64,000 bases of DNA, from positions 1,736,001 to 1,800,000 of the forward strand of contig QKWM01000004.1 of the NCBI GenBank assembly GCA_003248315.1, given 5' to 3'. A program made the position numbers and the translations under genes. Under the pieces are notes generated by a model. The model made no database searches and was not told where the DNA came from. It saw only the letters and a list, made by a program, of their open reading frames with translations. Source of the DNA: Streptomyces sp. SW4. Lineage in GTDB: Bacteria > Actinomycetota > Actinomycetes > Streptomycetales > Streptomycetaceae. How positions within the stretch are numbered: position 1 is the first letter of the stretch; each line of letters opens with the position of its first letter. Below, piece after piece: positions 11,901-21,946 of this stretch.

Positions 11901-12565
11901 TCAGGGATCGACCAGGCCGGCCTCGTGGGCGACGATCGCCGCCTGGACGCGGTTGCGCACCTCCAGCCGGTCCAGGACCGCGCTGACGTACGCCTTGACC
12001 GTGCCCTCGACGAGATGCAGCCGGGCGGCGATCTCCGGGTTGGACAGGCCGGCGCCGACCAGGCCGAGCACCTCGCGTTCGCGCGGGCTGAGCCGCGCCA
12101 CCCGCTCGCGGGCCCGGTCCTCGCGGGCCAGCCGGCCGCCGCCCGGGCCGCGGCCCAGGTCCTCGATCACGTGCCGGGCCACCGTCGGGAGAGGAAGGCC
12201 GCGCCGCCGGCCACCGCCCTGACACCCGCGATCAGTTCGTACGGGTCGCCGGACTTCAGCAGGAATCCGGTCGCGCCGCCGGTCAGGGCGCGGGCCACGT
12301 AGGCCCGTTCGGAGAACGTGGTCAGCATGGCGACGGCCGTGCCGGGGGTGGTGCGGGCGATCTCCTCCGCCGTCGCGAGGCCGTCCAGGCGGGGCATGCG
12401 GATGTCGAGCAGGGCGACGTCGGGGCGGTGGGCGCGGGTCAGTTCGACCGCCTCGCGGCCGTCGCCCGCCTCGGCGACGACCTCGTACTCCCCTGCGCTG
12501 GTCAGGATGGCGCGGACACCGGCGCGCACCATCGCCTCGTCGTCGGCCAGCAGGACGCGGATCAC
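11901..12565 (-). CDS. LuxR/NarL-family response regulator
   Basis: The receiver domain begins VIRVLLADDEAMVRAG and carries the phospho-acceptor in VALLDIRMPRLDG; the C-terminal LuxR HTH is LSPREREVLGLVGAGLSNPE followed by EGTVKAYVSAVLDRL. GTG start at 12565 with GGGAG five bases upstream; the start overlaps the kinase stop (GTGA), so kinase and regulator form one unit. One apparent frameshift near 12180 between receiver and HTH. DNA targets unknown. Confidence 0.92.
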
Positions 12566-14230
12566 GGTGACTCCCGGGGCGTTCGGTGGTGGTCCGTCCG
12601 ACGCGCGGGACGACGTCCTTGGCGGCCAGCCGTCCCGAACCGGCGTCGAAGCAGAGGCGGTAGTGGTCGACGGAGACGAGCAGTTCGCCGCTCGCGCGGT
12701 AGTAGCGGCAGTCGGTGCCGGGCGGCGCGGCCGGGGCCCGGTCGGTGGGCGGGTCGCGGACCTCCCGCTCCGGCAGCACACGGGCGACCTGCGCGGCGGA
12801 CATGCCGGGGCGCAGGCCGGCGTAGGCGCTGGGGCCGAGAACCGCGCTGGTCTCCGTGTGGGCGTACCAGGCGAAGGCGCCGCCGACCAGGACGACGCCC
12901 GCGCCGGCGGCGGCGCCGAGGCCGAGGGCGACCCGGCGCCGGGCGTGGGTGAAGGGGGCGGCGGGAGGGCGCGGGACGGGCCGGGCGGGCTGCCGCGCCG
13001 GGACGTACGCCCGCACCCGGAAGCCCGCCCCGTGCGGGCCGGCCGTGAAGTCGCCGCCGACGGCGGTGACCGCGGCCCGCAGCCCGAGCAGTCCGGAGCC
13101 GCCGCAGGAGGCCGGACCGCCTTCGGTGGCGGGGCCGTTGGTGACGGTGACCGTGCTGCCGCGCGGGTCCCCGGTGAGCGTCACGGTCACCGGGGCGCCG
13201 GGGGCGTGACGTGCCGCGTTGGTGAGGGCCTCCCGCACGACCCGGTGCAGCAGGCGTTCGGCGATGCCGCCGGGTTCGGGGGCGGGCGCGGCCGGGTCCG
13301 TCTCCCAGCGGACCGGGAGGCCCGACTCGGCGGCGCGGGCGACGAGTTGCCCGATGCCCTCGCCCGCCGGGGACAGCGGCACGGGGTCGTCGTCCTCGCG
13401 CAGCACGCCGATGATGCGGTGCAGCCGGTCCGTGGCGTCTGCCGCCGCGGCGCGCAGGTCGGCGGCCGCGGTGCGGTGGTGGCCGGGCAGGTCGGGGGCG
13501 ACCTGGAGGGCTCCGGCGCGCAGGGCGATGAGGCTCAGGTCGTGGCCGAGCGAGTCGTGCATGTCCTGGGCGATCCGGGCCCGTTCGCGCAGCCGGGCGC
13601 GTTCCTCGGCGTGCCGCTGCTCGTCCTCCAGCCGCGCCGCCCGCAGCCAGCCGGCCTCGGCCAGGGCGCGGCTCTGCCGCCAGTAGCGTCCGCCGAGCCA
13701 GGGGAAGACGCAGCCGAACAGCAGCGTGCCGGTCAGCACCAGCAGCTCGGGGGCCGGGTCGGTGCCGGCCGACGCGATCCGCGCGGCGCCCAGGGCGGCC
13801 GTCGCGGCGAAGCACGCCGCCGCGGCCGGGCGCGGGGCGCGCGCAGGCCCAGCAGCAGGGCGAGGACGGCGAGGGCGGGGCCGTGGCCGACGGTGAACAG
13901 GGCCGGGGCGGTGGCCAGGCCGAGGGCGGCCGTGAGCGCGAAGGCGGCGAGCGGGCGGTGCCGGGCCAGCGCGGCGGACGCGGCGAGCACGGCCAGGCCG
14001 GCCGCCCGCGCCCACGGCCCGGCCGGCTCGGTCAGCCCGAGCGCCTCGGCCGCCACCGCCGGGAGGGCCAGGGCCGCCCACAGCAGCACCGCCCCGCCGG
14101 CCCGGCGCGCCCGGGCGCGGACCGCGGTCCGGGTCGGGTGCGCCGTCCCGTCCCGTCCCGCCCCGCCGGGCCCGGCCGGGGTGCCGGCGGGCGCGGGGTC
14201 GGGGGGAGATGCCTGGCCGGGGTGTTCCAT
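12562..14230 (-). CDS. NarL-type sensor histidine kinase with C-terminal membrane-anchored extension
   Basis: N-terminal membrane part with several hydrophobic segments (residues about 50-150), then the HisKA_3 box ARIAQDMHDSLGHDLSLI and an HATPase region (VVREALTNAARHAPG, GGSGLLGLRAAV). Unusually, about 150 more residues follow: a second transmembrane helix (GLGAAAGAGVVLVGGAFAWY) and a small domain beginning YAGLRPGMSAAQVARVLPE that resembles BamE/SmpA-type repeats and has a Cys pair (TDCRYY, RLCFDA). Apparent frameshifts near 13845 and near 12590. Start ATG at 14230 (MEHPGQ); the stop overlaps the regulator start. Confidence 0.85.
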
Positions 14231-14351
14231 GCGGCCGACGCTACCGGCCGGCCGCACACGCGTACCTCTGTCGATCGTCAGGTGCGGTACCCCCCTCAAG
14301 GGTGGCGGTGCGCCCGTGCGGGCGTCCTCCCGTGGCAGGATCGGTCAGGTC

Positions 14352-15329
14352 ATGACTGCGCCCACGAAGCCCTCGCACTCCGGTTCCGTCCACCCCGCCC
14401 CCGTGCCCCCGCCGCCCCGGCCGCTTCCGCCGGCCCGGCCGCTCCCGGGGTCCCGGCCGCCGCCGCGCTGCACTCCCCCGTCATCGACTGGTTCGACGAG
14501 CACGCCCGCGACCTGCCCTGGCGGCGCCCCGAGGCCGGCGCGTGGGTGTGATGGTCAGTGAGTTCATGCTCCAGCAGACGCCCGTCAGCCGCGTCCTGCC
14601 GGTCTACGAGCAGTGGATGGCGCGCTGGCCGCGCCCCGCGGACCTCGCCGTGGAGGCCCCGGCGAGGCCGTCCGCGCCTGGGGCCGGCTCGGCTACCCGC
14701 GCCGCGCGCTGCGGCTGCACGGCGCCGCCGCCGCCATAGCGGAACGGCACGGCGGCGACGTACCGTCCGACCACGCCCAGCTCCTCGCCCTGCCCGGCAT
14801 CGGCGAGTACACGGCGGCGGCGGTGGCCTCCTTCGCCTACGGCCAGCGGCACCCGGTGCTGGACACCAACGTCCGCCGGGTCCTCGCCCGGGCCGTGACC
14901 GGCGTGCAGTACCCGCCGAACGCGACCACCGCCGCCGAGCGCAAGCTCGCCCGCGCGCTGCTCCCGGAGGACGAGGCGACCGCGGCCCGCTGGGCCGCCG
15001 CCTCGATGGAGCTGGGGGCGCTGGTGTGCACGGCCCGCAACGAGTCCTGCCACCGCTGCCCGATCGCCGCGCAGTGCGCCTGGCGGCTGGCGGGCAAGCC
15101 GGAGCACGACGGTCCGCCGCGCCGGGGCCAGACCTACGCGGGGACGGACCGGCAGGTGCGGGGCAGGCTGCTCGCCGTGCTGCGCGAGGCGCACGGGCCG
15201 GTGTCGCAGGCGGCCCTGGACCGGGTGTGGCACGAGCCGGTGCAGCGCGCCCGCGCCCTGGACGGCCTGGTCGCCGACGGCCTGGTCGAACCGCTCCCCG
15301 ACGGCCGGTACCGGCTGCCGCTGACCTGA
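14352..15329 (+). CDS. mutY: A/G-specific adenine DNA glycosylase
   Basis: Removes adenine mispaired with 8-oxoguanine. Visible features: PVIDWFDEHARDLPWRRP, VMVSEFMLQQTPVSRV, helix-hairpin-helix LPGIGEYTAAAV with the catalytic Asp in VLDTNVRRV, and the [4Fe-4S] cysteines in the C-x6-C-x2-C-x5-C pattern (CTARNESCHRCPIAAQC). The C-terminal part is shorter than in E. coli MutY, lacking an obvious MutT-like domain. Three apparent indels (between 14390 and 14460, near 14546, and near 14661) break the frame. Start ATG at 14352 (MTAPTKPSHS) gives a Pro-rich N-terminal leader of uncertain reading. Confidence 0.93.
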
Positions 15330-15344
15330 CCGGCGTGGGCGCGG

Positions 15345-15377
15345 CCCGGCCCGGATCCGTCACGGAGCCGGGCCGGG
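15345..15377. terminator. Strong hairpin after mutY
   Basis: CCCGGCCCGG-A-TCCGT pairs with ACGGA-G-CCGGGCCGGG across a one-base centre, a 15-bp stem with one mismatch, 16 bases after the mutY stop. It would separate mutY from the sigE promoter region. Confidence 0.65.
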
Positions 15378-15571
15378 CGAAACGGGACGAAGGCGCCCCA
15401 ACCGGTGCCCGCTTTTAGGCCGCCCCTACTTCCGTTACACAACCGACGGACAGCCGAGGGTCAGCCGCAGGCTGCCTCGGACAGTGCCGTGACAACGCTT
15501 CCCTACCTTCGTTTCGTGCCCGGAACAGACGGCACGACCGAGGACCGACGGGAAAGGGGAGGCGATTCACC

Positions 15572-16111
15572 ATGGCGCAGGGCGAGGTGCTCGAGTTCGA
15601 GGAGTACGTCCGCACGCGGCAGGACGCGCTGCTGCGCAGCGCCCGACGCCTGGTCCCCGACCCCGTGGACGCCCAGGACCTGCTGCAGACGGCGCTGGCC
15701 CGCACGTACGGCCGCTGGGAGACCATCGAGGACAAGCGGCTGGCCGACGCCTACCTGCGGCGGGTGATGATCAACACCCGGACCGAGTGGTGGCGGGCCC
15801 GGAAGCTGGAGGAGGTGCCCACCGAGCAGCTCCCGGACGCCTCCGTGGACGACGCCACCGAGCAGCACGCCGACCGCGCCCTGCTCATGGACGTCATGAA
15901 GGTGCTCGCCCCGAAGCAGCGCAGCGTCGTCGTGCTGCGACACTGGGAGCAGATGTCCACGGAGGAGACGGCCGCCGCCCTCGGCATGTCGGCCGGTACG
16001 GTCAAGAGCACGCTGCACCGGGCGCTCGCCCGGCTCCGCGAGGAGCTGGTCGCCCGCGATCTGGACGCACGCGCGCTGGAGCGTGAGGAGCGGGAGCGTT
16101 GCGCGGCCTGA
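15572..16111 (+). CDS. sigE: ECF RNA polymerase sigma factor SigE
   Basis: The 179-residue SigE-type ECF sigma factor that directs the cell-envelope stress response in Streptomyces. Region 2 lies in FEEYVRTRQDALLRSARRLV to LADAYLRRVMINTRTEWWR, region 4 in KQRSVVVLRHWEQMSTEETA to SAGTVKSTLHRALARLREE. ATG start at 15572 with GGGGAGG about 7 bases upstream. It is first in the operon sigE-cseA-cseB-cseC, the characterised arrangement in S. coelicolor, where CseB activates the sigE promoter on envelope damage. The 194 bp between the mutY terminator and sigE should hold that promoter. Reading frame intact. Confidence 0.97.
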   Translation: MAQGEVLEFEEYVRTRQDALLRSARRLVPDPVDAQDLLQTALARTYGRWETIEDKRLADAYLRRVMINTRTEWWRARKLEEVPTEQLPDASVDDATEQHADRALLMDVMKVLAPKQRSVVVLRHWEQMSTEETAAALGMSAGTVKSTLHRALARLREELVARDLDARALEREERERCAA

Positions 16112-16743
16112 CCGGCGGCCGGGGAACCGGCCCCGCACGGGCGGCGAGCACGGCGGGTGCCGGGCTCGTCGCCCTCTGCCTTGTGCTCGCCGGCTGCGGC
16201 GCCGGCGGCACCGGCGCCCGTGACGAGGGCCCCGCCCACGCCGAGGCGGTGACCGGCGCCGCCGCCTCGCCGTCCCCGTCGCCGTCGAAGGTCCCCGACC
16301 GGGTGGACGCGGTCCGCCTGGTGAAGGGCGACCCGCAGGTCTCGGCGGAGGTGCGGCGGGAGCTGAAGCCGTGCGTCGGCGACGAGTACCCGGTCGACGT
16401 CAGTTACGGCGAGCTGACCGGCGGCTCCGCCGAGGACGTCGTCGTGAACGTGCTGACCTGCGGTGACGCCGTCGGTGTGGGCAGTTATGTGTACCGCGAG
16501 ACGAACGGCCGGTACCAGAATGTGTTCAAGGCCGAGGAGCCCCCGGTCTACGCGGAGATCGACCGCGGCGACCTGGTGGTGACCAAGCAGGTGTACGAGG
16601 ACGGCGACCCGGTGGCCAGCCCGTCCGGCGAGAACGTGATCACCTACCGCTGGTCCGGCGACCGGTTCACCGAGCACTACCGCACGCACAACGACTACAG
16701 CAACGCCGCCGGGAACGTGCCGTCGCCGGCACCCGACAACTGA
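16099..16743 (+). CDS. cseA: CseA, lipoprotein modulator of the SigE system
   Basis: A secreted lipoprotein of about 214 residues with signal peptide and lipobox LCLVLAGC (lipidated Cys near residue 33), followed by a mature domain of unknown fold. In S. coelicolor CseA sits on the outer face of the membrane and dampens sigE expression. The TTG at 16099 overlaps the end of sigE by 13 bp; no other start codon upstream of the signal peptide fits better. Intact frame. Confidence 0.93.
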   Translation: MRGLTGGRGTGPARAASTAGAGLVALCLVLAGCGAGGTGARDEGPAHAEAVTGAAASPSPSPSKVPDRVDAVRLVKGDPQVSAEVRRELKPCVGDEYPVDVSYGELTGGSAEDVVVNVLTCGDAVGVGSYVYRETNGRYQNVFKAEEPPVYAEIDRGDLVVTKQVYEDGDPVASPSGENVITYRWSGDRFTEHYRTHNDYSNAAGNVPSPAPDN

Positions 16744-16783
16744 CGGCACGAGGACCACGAGACGAGACCCGAGAGATCCGCCG

Positions 16784-17482
16784 ATGGCAGACCAGACCCA
16801 CGTCCTGTTCGTCGAGGACGACGACGTCATCCGCGAGGCCACCCAGCTCGCCCTGGAGCGGGACGGCTTCGCGGTCACCGCCATGCCCGACGGCCTGTCC
16901 GGCCTGGAGGCGTTCCGTGCCCGGCGGCCCGACATCGCGCTGCTGGACGTCATGGTGCCCGGCCTCGACGGGGTCAGCCTGTGCCGCCGGATCCGGGACG
17001 AGTCCACCGTCCCGGTGATCATGCTGTCGGCGCGGGCCGACTCCATCGACGTGGTGCTGGGCCTGGAGGCGGGCGCCGACGACTACGTGACCAAGCCGTT
17101 CGACGGGGCGGTGCTGGTGGCCCGGATCCGCGCGGTGCTGCGCCGCTTCGGGCACGCCGGCGGCGACCGCCGGGACGCGGGGGCCGCCGCGGACGGCGGG
17201 GTGCTGACCTTCGGCGAGCTGGAGGTCGACACGGAGGGCATGGAGGTGCGCCGGGCCGGGCGGCCGGTGGCGCTGACGCCCACCGAGATGCGGCTGCTGC
17301 TGGAGTTCTCGTCCGCGCCGGGGACGGTGCTTTCGCGGGACAAGCTGCTGGAGCGGGTCTGGGAGTACGGCTGGGGCGGGGACACCCGGGTGGTCGACGT
17401 GCACGTGCAGCGGCTGCGGACGAAGATCGGCCAGGACCGCATCGAGACGGTCCGCGGCTTCGGTTACAAGCTGAAGGCCTGA
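16784..17482 (+). CDS. cseB: CseB, OmpR-family response regulator
   Basis: A 232-residue response regulator. Receiver domain (VLFVEDDDVIREAT, phospho-acceptor Asp in LLDVMVPG, Lys in YVTKPFD) and C-terminal winged helix (LTPTEMRLLLEF, WGGDTRVVDVHVQRLRTKIG). Partner of the CseC kinase encoded 9 bp downstream; in S. coelicolor phosphorylated CseB activates the sigE promoter. ATG at 16784; intact. Confidence 0.96.
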   Translation: MADQTHVLFVEDDDVIREATQLALERDGFAVTAMPDGLSGLEAFRARRPDIALLDVMVPGLDGVSLCRRIRDESTVPVIMLSARADSIDVVLGLEAGADDYVTKPFDGAVLVARIRAVLRRFGHAGGDRRDAGAAADGGVLTFGELEVDTEGMEVRRAGRPVALTPTEMRLLLEFSSAPGTVLSRDKLLERVWEYGWGGDTRVVDVHVQRLRTKIGQDRIETVRGFGYKLKA

Positions 17483-17491
17483 GCGACGGAC

Positions 17492-18850
17492 ATGCGGGGG
17501 TTCTTCCGGCGCCTGATCGCCTCGTCCGTGCGGCGCGCGGGCATCCGTACGGGCCTGAGATGGAAGCTCAGCGCGGCCATCGCCCTGGTCGGCGCGCTGG
17601 TCGCGGTCGCGCTGAGCCTGGTGGTGCACAACGCGGCGCGGGTGTCCATGCTGGACAACGCCCGGGACCTGGCCGACGACCGCATCCAGATCGCCCAGCG
17701 CAACTACGAGCTGTCCGGGCGCCTGAACTTCCCCAACGCCCAGATCGACGACCCGGAGCTGCCCGCCGAGCTGCGCCGGAAGGTGGAGAGCGGGCGGCGG
17801 GCGACGTTCGTCTGCGACCGGCCGGACGGCGTGACGGACATCTGGGCGGCCGTGCCGCTCAAGGACGGGCACGTGATGTCCCTGCACACCCCGTTCACCG
17901 ACCGCAGCGCCGACATCCTCGACGACCTCGATCAGGCGCTGGTGATCGGCTCCATCGCCGTGGTCCTCGGCGGCAGCGCGCTCGGCGTGCTCATCGGCGG
18001 GCAGCTCTCGCGGCGGCTGCGCAAGGCGGCCGCCGCCGCGAACCAGGTCGCCAAGGGCGAGAGCGAGGTCCGGGTCCGGGACGCCATCGGCGGGGTGGTG
18101 CGGGACGAGACGGACGACCTGGCGCGGGCCGTGGACGCGATGGCCGACGCCCTCCAGCAGCGGCTGGAGGCCGAGCGCCGGGTGACCGCCGACATCGCGC
18201 ACGAGCTGCGCACCCCGGTGACCGGTCTGCTGACCGCCGCCGAACTGCTGCCGCCGGGCCGGCCGACCGAGCTGGTGCTGGACCGGGCCAAGGCGATGCG
18301 CACGCTGGTCGAGGACGTGCTGGAGGTGGCCCGGCTGGACAGCGCCTCGGAGCGGGCGGAGCTGCAGGACATCATGCTGGGCGAGTTCGTCACCCGGCGG
18401 GTCGCGGCCAAGGACCCGGACGTCGACGTGCTGGTGGTGCACGAGTCGGAGGTCACCACCGACCCGCGCCGCCTGGAGCGGGTGCTGTTCAACCTGCTGG
18501 CCAACGCCGCCCGGCACGGCCGGCCGCCGATCGAGGTCAGCGTCGAGGGCCGGGTCATCCGGGTCCGCGACCACGGCCCGGGGTTCCCCGAGGCGCTGCT
18601 CGCCGAGGGACCGAGCCGCTTCCGCACCGGCAGCGCGGACCGCGCCGGACGCGGGCACGGGCTGGGGCTCACGATCGCGGCCGGGCAGGCGCGGGTGCTG
18701 GGCGCCCGGCTCACCTTCCGCAACGTACGGCCCGCCGGGGCGCCCGAGGACGTGCCGTCCGAGGGGGCCGTCGCCGTGCTGTGGCTGCCGGAGCACGCGC
18801 CGACCAACACCGGCAGCTATCCGATGCTGCCGCTGTCCGGGCAGCAGTGA
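17492..18850 (+). CDS. cseC: CseC, envelope-stress sensor histidine kinase
   Basis: Membrane kinase of 452 residues: TM1 (AAIALVGALVAVALSLVV), an extracytoplasmic sensor of about 110 residues, TM2 (VIGSIAVVLGGSALGVLIGG), HAMP linker, HisKA with phospho-acceptor His in ADIAHELRTPVTG, and an HATPase (LFNLLANAARHGRP, DHGPGFP, GHGLGLTI). Last gene of the sigE operon and cognate kinase of CseB, responding to cell-wall damage. Frame intact. Confidence 0.96.
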   Translation: MRGFFRRLIASSVRRAGIRTGLRWKLSAAIALVGALVAVALSLVVHNAARVSMLDNARDLADDRIQIAQRNYELSGRLNFPNAQIDDPELPAELRRKVESGRRATFVCDRPDGVTDIWAAVPLKDGHVMSLHTPFTDRSADILDDLDQALVIGSIAVVLGGSALGVLIGGQLSRRLRKAAAAANQVAKGESEVRVRDAIGGVVRDETDDLARAVDAMADALQQRLEAERRVTADIAHELRTPVTGLLTAAELLPPGRPTELVLDRAKAMRTLVEDVLEVARLDSASERAELQDIMLGEFVTRRVAAKDPDVDVLVVHESEVTTDPRRLERVLFNLLANAARHGRPPIEVSVEGRVIRVRDHGPGFPEALLAEGPSRFRTGSADRAGRGHGLGLTIAAGQARVLGARLTFRNVRPAGAPEDVPSEGAVAVLWLPEHAPTNTGSYPMLPLSGQQ

Positions 18851-18870
18851 CGGACGGGGCCGGCCGGCCC

Positions 18871-18960
18871 GGCGGGGCGGGCGGGCCCGGCGGGGCGGGC
18901 GGGCCCGGCGGGGCGGGCGGGCCCGACGGGGCCGGCGGGCCCGACGGGGCCGGCGTTCCG
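18871..18960. repeat. Five tandem 18-bp GC-rich units after cseC
   Basis: Three exact copies of GGCGGGGCGGGCGGGCCC at 18871-18924, then two degenerate copies beginning GACGGGGCCGGC to 18960. They fill most of the gap between cseC and the convergent VOC gene and may act as a transcription barrier. Confidence 0.85.
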
Positions 18961-18997
18961 GGGCCGGGCCGGCGTCCCTGCGGGGCGGCTCGGATGG

Positions 18998-19444
18998 TCA
19001 GCAGGACCAGTTCTGGTCCAGGTCCAGCCCGCCCTCGCGCGGCTGGGTGAAGGAGAACCAGTTGCCGGAGTCGTCGCGGAACAGCGCCTCCGTGCCGTAC
19101 GGGCGCTCCTGCGGCTCCTGGAGGAACTCCACACCGCGCTCCTTGAGCTTCGCGTAGTCGCCGTGGATGTCGTCGGTGGTCAGCACCCCGGCGCCGAGCG
19201 CGCCCTTGGCCACCAGCTTCTTGATCATCTCGGCGGACTCGGGGTCCATCGCGCCCCCGCCCGGAACCATCAGCGTCAGCTCCACGTCGGGCTGGCCGGG
19301 CGAGCCGACGGTGAGCCAGCGCATGCCGCCCTCGCCCATCGTCATGTCCGTACGGACCTCCAGCCCCAGCTTCTGGGTGTAGAACTCCTTGGCCCGGTCC
19401 TGGTCGAGGACCCAGACGGTCGCGATGGCGAGACCCTTGATCAT
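18998..19444 (-). CDS. VOC-family (glyoxalase-like) protein
   Basis: A 148-residue protein with paired beta-alpha-beta-beta-beta modules of the vicinal oxygen chelate fold: IATVWVLDQDRAKEFYTQKL in the first half and DDSGNWFSFTQP in the second, with Glu metal-ligand candidates. ATG at 19444 preceded by AGGAG. It lies directly downstream of an AraC regulator on the same strand, a pairing often seen in actinobacteria. Substrate unknown. Intact. Confidence 0.9.
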   Translation of the reverse strand: MIKGLAIATVWVLDQDRAKEFYTQKLGLEVRTDMTMGEGGMRWLTVGSPGQPDVELTLMVPGGGAMDPESAEMIKKLVAKGALGAGVLTTDDIHGDYAKLKERGVEFLQEPQERPYGTEALFRDDSGNWFSFTQPREGGLDLDQNWSC

Positions 19445-19503
19445 GGCGTGCTCCTGTGTCGGGGCGGTGTCGGCCTGCCCTGCCACGGTAGGCAGCGGCC
19501 CGG

Positions 19504-19936
19504 TCACCCCGCTTCTTCGGAATTGCGGTGCTCGGGGCGGCCGGCGCGGTGCGGAATCCGCCGGCCCAGAGCATGGCGTAGCAGCCGGGGATGAGCGCGG
19601 CGCCGCGGGCGGCGTTCTTCGCGCGGTACTCGCTCGGGTCAGGCCGGTCCACGCCTTGAAGCGGGCGGAGAACGTGCCGAGGCTGCTGAAGCCGACCAGG
19701 TGGCAGATCTCGGTCACCGTCAGGTTCGCCGTGCGCAGCAGGTCCTCGGCGCGCTCGATGCGGCGGTGCGTCAGGTACTGGCCGGGAGTCTCGCCGTAGG
19801 CCTCCTTGAACGCGCGGATGAAGTGGTACCGCGAGTACCCCGCGTGCGCGGCCACGGCCTCCAGGTCGAGGCCGGGGTCGGCCCAGTCGCGGTCCATCGC
19901 GTCCTTGGCCAGCCGCAACTGCCGCATCTTGTCCAT
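19504..19936 (-). CDS. AraC-family transcriptional regulator (3' end uncertain)
   Basis: Starts MDKMRQLRLAKDAMDRDW at 19936 and consists almost entirely of the two AraC helix-turn-helix motifs (LEAVAAHAGYSRYHFIRAFK and VTEICHLVGFSSLGTFSARF). A missing C near 19645 shifts the frame before PSEYRAKNAARGA. After that the frame runs open into the VOC gene; a second shift near 19520 would end it at the TGA at 19504. No sugar-binding domain is present. It probably controls the downstream VOC gene. Confidence 0.8.
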
Positions 19937-19981
19937 ACGGCCGATGGTGGCACGCGGCACCGACAGCGAGCGGGCGTGCCG

Positions 19982-20662
19982 TCAGGCCGGGGTGCGCACG
20001 CGCAGCCGGCCGTCGCGGACCTCGGCGATCCGGTCGGCGGCGGCGAGGTGGGCGTGGTCGTGGGTGACCAGGACGGTGGCCGTGCCCCGCTCGTGGGTGA
20101 GCCGGGTGATCAGGCCGACGACGGCGGCGCCCCGCTCGTGGTCGAGGGCGCTGGTGGGTTCGTCGACCAGCAGGACGGTGGGGTCGTTCATCAGCGCGCG
20201 GGCGATGTTGACGCGCTGGCGCTGGCCTCCGGAGAGCTGGTGCGGCCGGCGGCCGGCCTGGCCGGCGAGGCCGACGGCGTCGAGCAGTTCCAGGGCCCGG
20301 TTCCGGGCGGCGCGGGGGCTGCGGCCGTCGATCCGGGCCATGACCTGGAGCTGTTCGGCGGCGGTGAGGGAGGGCAGTAGGTTCGGCTGCTGGAAGACGA
20401 TGCCGATCCTTCGGCGGCGCAGGGCGGCCAGTTCACGGCGGCTCAGTCCGGCGGTGGGCGTGCCGTCGACGGTGACGGTGCCGGAGTCGGGGGTGATGAG
20501 GGTGGCGGCGACCGCGAGGAGGCTGGACTTGCCGGAGCCGGACGGGCCGACGACGGCGGTCACACCGCCGCCGGGGACGTCGAGGGTGACCCGGTCGAGG
20601 GCGGTCAGCCGGGAGTCGCCGTCGGGGTAGGTGAGGGTGACGTCGGTCAGGTGCAGGCTCAT
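19982..20662 (-). CDS. ABC transporter ATP-binding protein (MacB/LolD type)
   Basis: 226 residues with Walker A GPSGSGKSS, Q-loop VFQQPNLLPS, signature LSGGQRQRVNIARAL, Walker B VLLVDEPTSALD and the H-loop VTHDH. Sequence type is that of ATPases paired with FtsX-fold permeases. The ATG overlaps the permease stop by 4 bp (ATGA). Lies head-to-head with a two-component system across a ~200-bp gap, an arrangement common for envelope-stress or antimicrobial-peptide export modules. Intact. Confidence 0.93.
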   Translation of the reverse strand: MSLHLTDVTLTYPDGDSRLTALDRVTLDVPGGGVTAVVGPSGSGKSSLLAVAATLITPDSGTVTVDGTPTAGLSRRELAALRRRRIGIVFQQPNLLPSLTAAEQLQVMARIDGRSPRAARNRALELLDAVGLAGQAGRRPHQLSGGQRQRVNIARALMNDPTVLLVDEPTSALDHERGAAVVGLITRLTHERGTATVLVTHDHAHLAAADRIAEVRDGRLRVRTPA

Positions 20663-21740
20663 CGGGCGCTCCCCAGGGCGGTCAGCGGATCGACGGAGGT
20701 GATGCGGCGGACCGACAGGGCGGCCCGAGCGCGCCGAGCGCGATCATCACGGCGGCCGGGCCAGGACGGTGCCGGGGGTGAGGACGAACGGCACGGTGCC
20801 GTCGGCGAGGAGGGCCCCACCGCGGCGGCGAGGCCGGTGCCGGCCAGGGTGCCGCCGGCCAGGAGGACGACGGCCTGGCCGAGGGCGTCGCCGAGCAGGC
20901 CGCGGGTGGAGGCGCCGAGCGCCTTCAGCACGGCGACGTCCGCGCTGCGCTGGATGGTCCACACGGTGAAGAAGGCGCCGACGACGAGGGCGGAGATGGC
21001 GAAGAGGAAGCCGCGCATCAGTTGCAGGGAGCCGTTCTCGGAGGCGTAGGAGCCGATCGCGGCGAGCGAGTCCTCGACGGAGACGGTCGCGGTGCCGAGC
21101 CGCTCGTCGACGGCGGCGAACGGCACGCCGGAGGTGGTCCGCAGGGCGATGACGGTCGCGGTCGGCCCGTCGGCGGCGGAGGCAGGCGCGGTGCGCTGCC
21201 AGGTGCCGAGGCTGGTCCAGACGACCGGGGTGTGGCTGAAGTGGGCGTCGCCGCCGACGGCGGCGACGGTCAGCGGCAGGCCGGCCAGGGTGACGGAGTC
21301 GCCGGTCCGCACGCCGAGTTCGCCGGCCGCGGCCGTGGACAGCACGACCGCGCGGTCACCGAGCCGGCGGCTCTGCGGGGCGAGGGGGAGCCGGGCTCGA
21401 CACCGAAGGCGGAGACGCCGGTGCTCCGGTTCCCGGCGGTGGCCCTGGTGATCGTGATGCCCAACGGCTCGGCGCTCTCGACGCCGGGGACCTCGGCCCA
21501 GCGCCGCCACTGCTGCCGGGTGACGGTGGAGTCGGCGTACGACAGGTCCTGACCGCCGGCGGGGGCCTGGAAGGCGATCCGGTCGGCGGGCAGGCCGGTG
21601 ACGGCGGAGACGTTCTGCCGGCCGAGCCCGGCGGTGAGCCCGGACAGCAGCCCGACCAGCAGGGTGATCAGCACGATGACGGTGCCCATCAGGGCGAACC
21701 GTCCCTTGGCGAACCTGAGGTCTCTCCAGGCGACGAACAC
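20659..21740 (-). CDS. FtsX-family ABC transporter permease
   Basis: N-terminal FVAWRDLRFAKGRFALMG and TM1 (TVIVLITLLVGLLSGLTAG), a large extracytoplasmic domain of about 190 residues, then an FtsX-type membrane block (GFLFAISALVVGAFFTVWTIQRSADVAVLKALG) and the C-terminal SVRRITSVDPLTALGSAR. Two apparent frameshift zones, near 21385 and between 20755 and 20820, break the frame. Single FtsX unit, so a homodimeric transporter is likely. Partner ATPase overlaps its 3' end. Confidence 0.87.
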
Positions 21741-21946
21741 GGGTCGGCCGGTCCTTCCGGTGGGGTGGGGACGAGTGACGTGGAAAGGGCGGGCTCGCGT
21801 CCGCCCCGTCGCCGCCCAGCCTCGCCGCCGGGCCGCCGTGCGGGCATCCGGCGGGCGGCGGGACTTCGGGGATCGAAGGGCGGTGTCCCGGTTGTGACTT
21901 TCGATGGAGGCCGTCCGGGCGCCCGGCTCCGTAGCCTGGACCCACT

